In this document: piece by piece, positions 36,122 to 45,300 of the stretch
How positions within the stretch are numbered: position 1 is the stretch's first letter
How the letters are laid out: the number at the start of each line of letters is the position of its first letter
Assembly (NCBI GenBank): GCA_029264305.1
Contig: JARICA010000023.1
Coordinates: 62,001-126,000, forward strand
Direction of reading: 5' to 3'
Length of the DNA stretch: 64,000 nt
From: Faecalimonas sp.
GTDB lineage: Bacteria; Bacillota; Clostridia; Lachnospirales; Lachnospiraceae
The notes under the pieces: model-generated
Told to the model about the DNA's origin: nothing
The model's database searches: none
What the model saw: the letters and a program-made list of their open reading frames with translations, nothing else
Made by a program: the position numbers and the translations under genes

Positions 36122-37054
36122 ATGATGAAAGAAAAAATTTTGGAATTAAAAAAAGAAATAGGTAAAGTAATTGTAGGAAAAGAAGAAATTATTGAAAAAG
36201 TATTGATGGCAATTGTAGCAGGAGGACATATTTTATTAGAAGATATTCCGGGCGTAGGGAAAACTACCCTTGCATTAGCTTTTAGTAAAACGATGGGATT
36301 AGAGTTTAAACGTATACAGTTCACTCCTGATGTTGTTCCTTCTGATATTACCGGATTTATGATATATGATAAACAAAAAAATGAATTTACATATCGTGAG
36401 GGTGCTGTGATGTGTAATTTCTTTTTGGCGGATGAAATCAATCGTACATCAAGCAAAACACAATCTGCACTTTTAGAAGTAATGCAAGAAGCTAAAGTAA
36501 CAGTGGATGGTGAAACACATGAACTACCTCAACCATTTATTGTTATGGCAACACAAAATCCGATAGGAACTGCAGGAACACAGATGTTGCCAGAAGCACA
36601 ACTTGATCGTTTTATGATTAAATTATCTATGGGATATCCAGAATTTAATGCACAAGTTAAAATTTTGAAAAACAGAGAGAAAGAAGAACCGCTTGATACA
36701 ATTAAAGCAATTCTTTCTATTGAAGAAGTAATTGAGATGAAAAAAGAAGCAAAAGAAATTTATGTAGATGACAAAATTTATGAGTATATTACAATACTTG
36801 TAGAGGCAACGAGAAAACATGAGTATGTTAGACTTGGGATCAGTCCAAGAGGAGCTTTGGCATTATGTGGCATCGCTAAAGCAAGAGCATATATTTTAGG
36901 AAGAAATTATGTGATACCAGAAGATATACAGGAATGTTTTTTAGATGTGTGCAGGCATCGTCTTATTCTGAAACCAAAGGCGAATTTAACATCTATGGAT
37001 TCGGATAGTATACTTCAACAAATTTTAGATGAAAATAAAGCTCCAAAGCTATAG
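36122..37054 (+). CDS. MoxR family AAA+ ATPase
   Basis: A 310-residue AAA+ protein of the MoxR group: Walker A IPGVGKTTLA, Walker B FFLADEINR, a sensor with MATQNPIGTAGTQMLPEAQLDRF, and an arginine finger region SPRGALAL. MoxR ATPases act as chaperones that help assemble or insert metal centres and complexes, usually beside DUF58 proteins, as here. Its place inside the cobalamin operon suggests a task in maturing or activating the surface B12 proteins. The ORF runs back to 36062, but GGGAAGGGA sits before the ATG at 36122; an ATG at 36125 is also possible. Confidence 0.9.
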   Translation: MMKEKILELKKEIGKVIVGKEEIIEKVLMAIVAGGHILLEDIPGVGKTTLALAFSKTMGLEFKRIQFTPDVVPSDITGFMIYDKQKNEFTYREGAVMCNFFLADEINRTSSKTQSALLEVMQEAKVTVDGETHELPQPFIVMATQNPIGTAGTQMLPEAQLDRFMIKLSMGYPEFNAQVKILKNREKEEPLDTIKAILSIEEVIEMKKEAKEIYVDDKIYEYITILVEATRKHEYVRLGISPRGALALCGIAKARAYILGRNYVIPEDIQECFLDVCRHRLILKPKANLTSMDSDSILQQILDENKAPKL

Positions 37055-37062
37055 AAAGAGTG

Positions 37063-38151
37063 ATGATGTTGAAAAAAGAAAAAATAGTATTTGGTAGTAT
37101 GTGTTTTTTAGGAATTCTACTTTATTTTTTTACTGAAAGTTCATATGCTTCAATATTTTTGATTGGAATATGTATTTATGGAATTGTAGCGTATATTACA
37201 TCTAGAATATCGGGAAAACAAATTGAGGTATCTTTTTCGGGAGAAAAACAATGTGAAAAAGGAAAACAAATTGAGATTGTGTTGCATACGAAAAATAATA
37301 GTAAGATTCCAATTTGGAATATGGAAATAGTTTTATCTGTTAAAAATAAGTTGACAGGAGAACAGCTGGAAGTAAAAAAAGAATTTTCTTTATTTATCTT
37401 ACAAGAGAAGCAAGATAGTTTTTATTTAGAATCACAGTTTTGCGGTTGCATTGAGATAAGTATAGAAAGAATTAGAATTTCAGATCTATTTGGTGTATTT
37501 ATCAAAGAGAGAACGATTCATATGGAAAACCAATATTATGTTTTCCCTAAATTATTAGAAACTGATTTTACAATAGAACAATTAAATCAATACAATATGG
37601 AAAGTTATAAATATTCTCCGCTAAAAAGTGGAGATGATACAAGTGAGACTTTTGGGATAAGAGAATATAAAGAAGGAGACCGTTTAAAAGCAATTCATTG
37701 GAAATTGACAGGGAAAATGGAGAACCTTATTGTTCGAGAGGCAGGGCTTCCAATAGAAAATAGTGTTATGATCTTGCTTGATAAACGAGAATGCGAAGAA
37801 ATTTCAGCAGATCAGAAAGATAAGCTGACAGAAATATTTTTATCGTTATCAAATACAATTATGAAAAATGGTATTCATCACGCAATTGGTTGGTACAATT
37901 ATGAAAGAGAAAAATTTGAGCAATATCGTATTCAATCTACAGAAGATATATATATGATAATTGCAGAACTCCTTTCAAGTCCATATTGTAAAGATGAAAT
38001 AAGCACGGTAGACAGATTTATAGAGTCAGATACTGGGAAAGAGTACAGTAATTATTTGTATGTGACAGAGAGTAATGTAGCAGAGAGAGAGACGGAGAAA
38101 TTAATGACTTATGGAAACGTTGAAATTTATCGAGCAAAAGCATTTAATTAG
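37063..38151 (+). CDS. DUF58 membrane protein (VWA-like partner of MoxR)
   Basis: About 362 residues: two transmembrane helices in the first 60, then an exposed domain, then the DUF58 core. The DUF58 signature REYKEGDRLKAIHWKLTGK is present. The protein pairs with the preceding MoxR ATPase, a conserved two-gene arrangement. A GTG at 37060 or an ATG at 37066 are alternative starts. Its end overlaps the transglutaminase-like gene by 41 bases. Confidence 0.88.
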   Translation: MMLKKEKIVFGSMCFLGILLYFFTESSYASIFLIGICIYGIVAYITSRISGKQIEVSFSGEKQCEKGKQIEIVLHTKNNSKIPIWNMEIVLSVKNKLTGEQLEVKKEFSLFILQEKQDSFYLESQFCGCIEISIERIRISDLFGVFIKERTIHMENQYYVFPKLLETDFTIEQLNQYNMESYKYSPLKSGDDTSETFGIREYKEGDRLKAIHWKLTGKMENLIVREAGLPIENSVMILLDKRECEEISADQKDKLTEIFLSLSNTIMKNGIHHAIGWYNYEREKFEQYRIQSTEDIYMIIAELLSSPYCKDEISTVDRFIESDTGKEYSNYLYVTESNVAERETEKLMTYGNVEIYRAKAFN

Positions 38152-40180
38152 AAAAAAAGATATTATAAAGGAAATTTTACTTTCTATATTTTTAGGAATC
38201 TCTACGTTTTTATGTTTTCAAGAGATGTTTCAGTTTACTTTGAATTTTTCTGAAGAATATAGAGGTGGCATAAGAAGTGGATTTATATATACATGGAATC
38301 AAATTGTAGATGTATTAGGAAATGAAAATTATATTCTACTGCCTAAGTTTTCGGGAGCAGGAGAAGGAAATACAATATTTTTAATTATACTTTTATTTCT
38401 TTTTAGTATAATATATTTTCTTTTTATACATAGTAGAAATCGCTGGGCAATGTATGCTTTTTTGTTATTTGTGAGTGTGTTTAGCGAAATAGCAAATTTA
38501 CAAATTTCTATGGAAAAAATATTGTTTTTTGCTATTACCGTGGTTGCAGCAGTGTTATATGTTCGTAATCCAAATGGTGTATGTAATAAATTATGTTTAT
38601 TTATATTTATGATCATTGTTTGTGCAACCATATTTTCTTCACCAATCGGAAAAAAGATAAATGCAAGATCAGAAACCATTTGCAAAATACAAAGTGTGCT
38701 AAAAACAAAAGTGAAAGAAAATTATTATGGTTCTAATTTGTTGAAAAATGGTGATTTAAGTCAAAGAAAACGAGAGAAAAGTGAAAAAGAAGCATTTAAA
38801 ATTACGATGCAAAACCCACAATCAATATATCTCAGAGGTTTTGTTGGAGAAAGTTATAAAGATAATCATTGGGAAACATTGCCAAAGTATAACTACTATA
38901 AAGAACATGATTTCTTTTATTGGCTAGAAAAAGAAAATTTCCATGCACTTGGACAACTTGGACAAGCGAAAACTTTAGTGAATAAAGAAAAAATGAAAAA
39001 AGAAAATGAAATTACTATTCAAGTAAAAGAAGCAGATAGTCGTTATGCATACATTCCTTATGAAATGATAAGTAAAATTTCTGATGGGAAAACATGGGGT
39101 GGTAGTTTTGTTTCGACATCTTCTTTTAATCGATTAACAAATTATAAGTATAGTATGGGAGATAATGCCGTAAAAACGTGGACAGATACAGCGGCAAAAA
39201 TGTTTTTATTGGCAGAGACAGAAACAGTCAAAGATTATTTGCGAAGTGAAAGTAATTACAATGCATATGTATATCAAAATTTTACATATCTTTCGAAAAA
39301 AGAAAAGAGTATTTTGAACACATACATTGGCAAAGCAGGAGATCAATCTAAGGGACATATTGATTATAAACCAGCTATTCAAGGTGTTCAAAAATATTTA
39401 GAAGATAATTTTATATATACGGAAAATTTAGGGAAAAAAACTGAAGATGGAAAAAGTATGTTAGAAGAATTTCTTGCATCAAAAAAAGGATATGATGTAC
39501 AGTTTGCTACTGCAGCAACACTTATCTTTCGGTATTATGGAATTCCAGCAAGATATGTAGAAGGATATTTAATAACACCAAAAGATGCAAAAAAAATGGA
39601 AAGTGGGAAAGCAACAACCATTTCTAAATCTAATGCTCATGCTTGGGTAGAAATATATATAGATGGAACGGGATTTATTCCGATTGAAGTATCTCCACCT
39701 TATCGAAAAATTATGGAGGAAGCGGATATGGAGATTGGTATATCCAACAATTCGTTGGTAAGGTCCTTTGATAATAAAGGCGCAGTTAATAAGCAAACAG
39801 AAGAAACGGAGTCGGCAGGTGATCATAAAAAACATGTTACTTTTTCAATACTGGCTATTATTATCATGCTTATCATATTATTTTTATTAGTAGTATGCCT
39901 TAAATTGCTGTGGAAATATTTCATTTGTTTTAAAGAATATCGAAAGCGAAGAAAACTTTTTTATAAGGCGATACCAAAACAAGCAGTTAGTGCAATCTAT
40001 TCATATATGGAAGATAAAGAATATCCGATAGAAGATAAAGTTAGAAAATTGGGGAATAAGGCTGCTTACAGTAAAGAGGAATTAAGTGAAGAAGAACGAA
40101 AAGAAATGTTGATTGCTTTAAAAAGCACAGCAAAGGAGAAAAAGAAAAATGATAAAAAAAGTAAAAAGCATACTTATTAG
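38111..40180 (+). CDS. Transglutaminase-like membrane protein with missing catalytic Cys
   Basis: A 689-residue protein with about five N-terminal transmembrane helices (up to about residue 185), a large extracellular part, a transglutaminase-core domain, one further helix (about 577-600) and a basic cytoplasmic tail. This TgpA-like layout accompanies MoxR and DUF58 in many bacteria. In the core the catalytic Cys position is Asp462 (GYDVQFA where GYCxxFA is usual), while His510 (HAWVE) and Glu526 (PIEVSP) remain. It is therefore unlikely to have protease or transglutaminase activity and may act as a binding or scaffold protein. Its last 32 bases overlap the lipoprotein gene. Confidence 0.88.
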   Translation: METLKFIEQKHLIRKKDIIKEILLSIFLGISTFLCFQEMFQFTLNFSEEYRGGIRSGFIYTWNQIVDVLGNENYILLPKFSGAGEGNTIFLIILLFLFSIIYFLFIHSRNRWAMYAFLLFVSVFSEIANLQISMEKILFFAITVVAAVLYVRNPNGVCNKLCLFIFMIIVCATIFSSPIGKKINARSETICKIQSVLKTKVKENYYGSNLLKNGDLSQRKREKSEKEAFKITMQNPQSIYLRGFVGESYKDNHWETLPKYNYYKEHDFFYWLEKENFHALGQLGQAKTLVNKEKMKKENEITIQVKEADSRYAYIPYEMISKISDGKTWGGSFVSTSSFNRLTNYKYSMGDNAVKTWTDTAAKMFLLAETETVKDYLRSESNYNAYVYQNFTYLSKKEKSILNTYIGKAGDQSKGHIDYKPAIQGVQKYLEDNFIYTENLGKKTEDGKSMLEEFLASKKGYDVQFATAATLIFRYYGIPARYVEGYLITPKDAKKMESGKATTISKSNAHAWVEIYIDGTGFIPIEVSPPYRKIMEEADMEIGISNNSLVRSFDNKGAVNKQTEETESAGDHKKHVTFSILAIIIMLIILFLLVVCLKLLWKYFICFKEYRKRRKLFYKAIPKQAVSAIYSYMEDKEYPIEDKVRKLGNKAAYSKEELSEEERKEMLIALKSTAKEKKKNDKKSKKHTY

Positions 40181-41066
40181 CATTCTTATACTAGCGGTGA
40201 TGCTGTGTGGATGTGGAACAAAAAATCTAGTAGATAATATAGATGAGCAAACGAAAAAGACTGCAGAATATGTAAAAGAAAGAGTTCCAAATCCAAATGT
40301 TTCGGCTATAGGGGGAGAATGGGCAGTAAAAGGAATTGCTGAAAGTGGTATTCAGGTAGAGGAAGATTATTTTGAAGTATATTATGATACAGTAAGAGCC
40401 AAAGCAAAGTCACAAAAAGGAAAAATCCATGAAGATTATTATTCGGATTATGCTAGAGTAATGATTGCTTTAAAAGCAATAGGAAAAGATCCCAAAAATG
40501 TGGAAGGATTTGATCTTACAAAACCATTAGAAGAATATGAAGAATTGACAAAGCAAGGAGTAAATGCGGTTGCATATACACTTGTGGCGATAAATGAATG
40601 TAATATTTCTTTGGAACATGAGCAGGCATATGTGAAATTTCTTGTAAAAGAAATGGAAAAGATGTTAACTGAACAAAATAAGAAAGACATTGATTTTGTT
40701 TCAATGGGACTTTTAGGATTGTCGTTTTATCAAGAGGATAGGACAGTAAAAAAAGTAATCGGAGATAGTATAAAATATTTATCAAGTATGCAACAAGAAA
40801 ATGGAACCATGGGAAGTTGTGAGTCGACTTCTGAAGCGATTATTGCGTTGACACAAATAAAGATAAATATTTTTTCGGATAAGCGGTTTGTGAAAAAAGA
40901 AGGAAGTCTTGGTGAAAGTTTAATGAACTATCATGAGAAAAAAGGAGGATTTCTTCATATGGAAAATGGAGAAACAGCAGATGAAATGGCAACAGAGAAA
41001 GCATTGCTTGCACTGTGCAGTATGAAAAAAATGGAGAAAGGAGGGCTATATGAAAGAAAAGAATAG
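40149..41066 (+). CDS. All-helical lipoprotein resembling transcobalamin alpha-domain / prenyltransferase-like barrel
   Basis: A 305-residue lipoprotein with a signal peptide and lipobox MLCGC, so lipid-anchored outside the membrane. The mature part is predicted all helical with repeated aromatic and Asp-rich elements: GGEWAVKGIAESGI, YSDYARVMIALKAIGKDP, VNAVAYTLVAINEC, and ESTSEAIIALTQI, MATEKALLAL. This resembles the alpha6/alpha6 barrel of bacterial prenyltransferase-like proteins that accompany DUF4430 domains, and of the cobalamin-binding alpha domain of animal intrinsic factor. Family assignment is by eye. It overlaps its neighbours by 32 and 17 bases. Confidence 0.7.
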   Translation: MIKKVKSILISILILAVMLCGCGTKNLVDNIDEQTKKTAEYVKERVPNPNVSAIGGEWAVKGIAESGIQVEEDYFEVYYDTVRAKAKSQKGKIHEDYYSDYARVMIALKAIGKDPKNVEGFDLTKPLEEYEELTKQGVNAVAYTLVAINECNISLEHEQAYVKFLVKEMEKMLTEQNKKDIDFVSMGLLGLSFYQEDRTVKKVIGDSIKYLSSMQQENGTMGSCESTSEAIIALTQIKINIFSDKRFVKKEGSLGESLMNYHEKKGGFLHMENGETADEMATEKALLALCSMKKMEKGGLYERKE

Positions 41067-42315
41067 TTTCTGGTGTTTTTTGAAAAAACATCGTCTATCT
41101 TTATTGGGAGTTGTATTTATACTAAGTTTAACCTTTTTCTCGGGAATATTTTTATCCATGCAAGAGCAAGTGCATGGAAGGAATCCCTTGGTAACAGAAA
41201 ATAAAGAGTCTTCGCGTATAGCAGTGACAGGCAAAAATTATACGTTAAATTATAAACAGGAAGAAGAGTATAAACATAAGCAGGAGAAACAAGAAGCGAA
41301 AATAAAAGAAAAACCTTCAGAACCAATAGAAGAAATTCAAAAAAACCAAAAAGGCGAAGAAAAGAAAGTAACATCTATTATTTCGCAACATGTTTCAGGA
41401 ACACAAGATGGAGGAGAACATCCCAATGGAAATATAGAGGAGTCAAAACCTAGTCAGGGAGAGCAAAAGCCGAATCAAGGAAGACCAGAAACAGGACAGG
41501 GAAATCAGGGCGGGAATGGAGAAAGTGGTGAAAATATAGGTGGAGATGAAGGAATATCAAAACTCCCTGAGATTATTTGTAACTTAAAAGAAGGACAAAT
41601 AGTAAACGGTAACTTTTTAGGATTTACAGTACAAGCAACTACCTATAAAAAAGAGCCATTAAATTCTTTCTATGTGATAGTAAAGGTAAATGGAAAGAAG
41701 TTGTATAGTTCTGGAATGCAACACAATGTGATTTCCTATAGAACTTCTAAGGAATTACAAGAAGGAAATAATGAAATTTCTGTTACAGCTACGGATAAAG
41801 AAGGAAATACAGCTACTAAAAATTATCATGTTACAGTAAAAAAAGAAGAAGCTCAAGTTGAGGCCGGAACAATGCGTGTTAAGTTGCAAGCAGATGTGCT
41901 AGGACTAGGAACACTTCTTGATGAAAAGGTAGTCTTTTATGAAGGGGAAAATCTACCTTATGTAGTAGATCGAGCGTTTAAGAAAGCAGGAATGAAATAT
42001 AGATATACAGGAACGTTTGATTATGGATTTTATTTACAAAGAATATATAAACCGGGAATCACAAATGGATATAAAATTCCAGCTCCGATTTTAAAAAAGT
42101 TGGAAGAAGAAAATTGTTCATGGGTAGGATTTGAAACAAATTCTCTAGGAGAAAAGGACTTCTATTATTGGTCAGGTTGGCTTTACAGACTAGATGGATA
42201 TTTTCCAGATGGTTTATCAACGATACCTGCTGAAGATGGTTCTGAGATAGAACTTCTCTTTACATTAAATAATGGAGCAGAATATAACGGGACATGGTTT
42301 TCAGGGAAATGGTAA
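41050..42315 (+). CDS. Membrane-anchored DUF4430-like surface protein with disordered linker
   Basis: A 421-residue protein with one N-terminal transmembrane helix (about residues 14-35, LLGVVFILSLTFFSG), then a long Lys/Glu/Gln/Gly-rich unstructured linker (about 55-175). An Ig-like region follows (LNSFYVIVKVNGKKLYSSG; EISVTATDKEGNTATKNYHV), and a C-terminal DUF4430-like domain (YYWSGWLYRLDGYFP, DGSEIELLFTLNNGAEY). The last domain again matches the transcobalamin beta-domain family. The linker could carry it out through the wall. Together with the preceding helical lipoprotein it looks like a split intrinsic-factor pair. Confidence 0.78.
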   Translation: MKEKNSFWCFLKKHRLSLLGVVFILSLTFFSGIFLSMQEQVHGRNPLVTENKESSRIAVTGKNYTLNYKQEEEYKHKQEKQEAKIKEKPSEPIEEIQKNQKGEEKKVTSIISQHVSGTQDGGEHPNGNIEESKPSQGEQKPNQGRPETGQGNQGGNGESGENIGGDEGISKLPEIICNLKEGQIVNGNFLGFTVQATTYKKEPLNSFYVIVKVNGKKLYSSGMQHNVISYRTSKELQEGNNEISVTATDKEGNTATKNYHVTVKKEEAQVEAGTMRVKLQADVLGLGTLLDEKVVFYEGENLPYVVDRAFKKAGMKYRYTGTFDYGFYLQRIYKPGITNGYKIPAPILKKLEEENCSWVGFETNSLGEKDFYYWSGWLYRLDGYFPDGLSTIPAEDGSEIELLFTLNNGAEYNGTWFSGKW

Positions 42316-42384
42316 TATTGAAAGGGGTGATGTGAAAAAAGATTGGAGCATATAACAAGTAGTAAAAAGAAAGGATGAAAACAG

Positions 42385-45300
42385 ATGAAAAAATTAAAAC
42401 AAATGGCAGCAACAGTTCTTGCCGTGTCATTATTATTGACAATGTTTCCTGCAAATGTATTTGCGAAGGAAGCAGTTCGCGAGAATGTAGATACAGAATG
42501 GTACAATTTTCGAAATAATCCAGAAAATAATGGAGTAACAGACAGACCTACTCCAATTGAAGCAAAGGAAACTGTACAAAAATGGGCAAAAAAATATGGA
42601 GAAGGTTGGGCAGCAGCCCCAACACCACCACTTATTTTAAACAAAAAAATATATATTGGTGTTGCAAACCAAATTATTGAAATTGATAAAGAAACAGGTA
42701 AAGAAATTCGCCGAAGTGATGAAATGATTGGAAATGTTGGATATGCAATGAATCCAATTACGTATGCAGATGGAAAATTATTTGTACAAGTTGGAAATGG
42801 AGTTATTCAGGCGGTTGATTATCAGACATTGAAAAGTGTTTGGTATAGTGAAAAAATAGGTGGACAAACGATTTCGCCTATCAGCTATGCTAAGATAGAT
42901 GGAAAAGGTTACATTTACAGTGGAACATGGGCTAATGAAAATCGAGATGGAAGTTATTTTTGTATAGCAACAGATGATAAGGACACAGTGCCAGTTGAAG
43001 GGGAAAAGAAAGGTGGAGGAAAAGAAAAGAAGTTAACATGGAAGTTTACTCCTTCAGTAAATGATAAACAAGTAAAAAATAAAAGAGGCTTTTATTGGGC
43101 TGGAGCATATGCAACAGAAAACTATATAGCAGTAGGTTCAGATGATGGTGCTAAAGAAGGGAATTACACAGAAGGAGCGGTATTCTATACATTAGATTCG
43201 CGTACAGGGAAAATTATAGATTCTATTTCGGGAATCAAAGGAGATATTCGTACAACAACAGTGTATGATAACGGATATTTATATTTTGCAACAAAAGGTG
43301 GAGTGCTTTATAAAACAAAAGTAGATCATACAGGAAAATTGAGCGAAACAAGTTCTATTGATATAGGAGCTGTGACAAATGAAAAATTAATGGCAACAGC
43401 TGCACCATTAGTATATAAAAACAAAATTTATATGGGGGTTTCAGGTGCAGGCGGACAATTTGATCCAGATGCAGGACATACGTTTAGTGTTATTGATAAT
43501 AGAGGAAAACTTACACAAAATTCTGTTTTGTATAATCTTCCAATCAAAGGATATCCACAAGCTGCAGCGTTAGCATCAACAGCATATGCGAATAAAGACT
43601 TTGATGGTGATGGAAAAGCAGATGGAAGAGTTTATTTGTATTTTACATACAATGCAACGCCAGGAGGAATTTATTACTGCTACGATACACAAGAACAGAC
43701 AGAAGCAAAACCAGAACAGTATGGGGAATTATTTGTACCGAGAAAAGAACAACAGCAATATTGTATTAGTACGATTTGTGCAGATAGAGAAGGAACATTA
43801 TATTACAAAAATGATAGTTGCTATTTAATGGCGATTCAAAATAATCCAGCATACGTAAATAATATAGTGGTAAAAGGTGGAGAAAATGAAAATATTACAT
43901 GGAATACACCATTTGATTCATCTAATACAGAATATGAATTAAAAATTCCTGCTTCCATGAAAAAGGCAACGATTCAACTGGAAATGAATGCTGGAATGAG
44001 TGCTACGGTAAATGAAAAGGAATATACAGGAAAAAACGAAATTACACTTGAAGAAGGCGACACAAAAGTTCAAATCGAAGTTAGTAAAACACAAAATGAA
44101 AAAAAATATACAAGAACATATGTATTAAATTTTGTTAGATTAAAAGCAATTTCTACGCTTGCAAGTATGAAAGTAGGTAATTCAAATTCCTTCAATGGCT
44201 TTTTGAATATGACACCTGAATTTTCTTCAGATATTACAGAATATAAAGTAGACACAACACATCCTGAAAGTTTTTGGAGAGTGTGGTTAAAACCAACTGA
44301 TGTAAATGCAAAGATGAATGTAACTTCTGTAGAAAATATAGATAAGATAACGACGGCAAAAGGTAATCCTTCAACACAGGGACATGATCGATGGAATGTG
44401 TATAAGAAAGATAAAACAAAATCAGCAAAGATAAGGGTAGATGTTTTATCTGAAAATGGTGAGAAAACAACAAGTTATACATTGACGTTAGAAGTGCCTG
44501 TAAAAGTAACAGGACTTGTATTAGATCAAGAAAAAGCACAATTAGATGTAACAGAAAAATTACAATTAAATGCAAAAGTTGCACCAGATAACGCAACTGT
44601 GCAAACAGTAAAATGGAATTCGGCTAATGAAGAAATTGCAACAGTAGATGAAAAAGGTATGGTAACCCCTAAAAAATCAGGTACTGTAGAGATTACAGTT
44701 GTTGCTACAGATAATCCAAAGGCTATTGCAAAATGTCAGATTACGATTACAGATAAAGCAAAAGAAGTAGATGATCTTATTCATGCGATTGGAACAGTCA
44801 CATTAGAAAGTAAATCTAAAATCGATATAGCAAGAGATGCTTATAAAGTTTTGACAGATAAACAAAAAGAAAGAGTAACAAAATTAGGCACATTAGAAGC
44901 GGCTGAAAAAGAATATGCTCGATTAAAAGATGAAGCTGAAAAAGAAGAAGTAGATCAAGCAGCAGCAAAAGCTGTAGATGAATTGATTGAAAAAATCGGA
45001 GAAGTTACAGTTCAAAGTGGTAAACAAATTCAGCAAGCGAAAGAGGCATTTGAAAAATTAACTCCTAATCAAAAAGAAAAGGTAAAGAAAGTAAAAGATC
45101 TTAAAGCTGCAGAAGAAAAATATGCACAATTGCTTTTAGGAGAAGAAAAAGAAAAAGCTAAAAATACTTTAGAAAAGTATAAAGATTTAACTGTATATCG
45201 ACCAGAACAGCAAGAAATATTAAAGAAATTAATCAACGAAGGAAAAACAGAAATTGCAAACGCTTCAACGAAAGAAGAAATTGCAAAAGTTTTAAAAACT

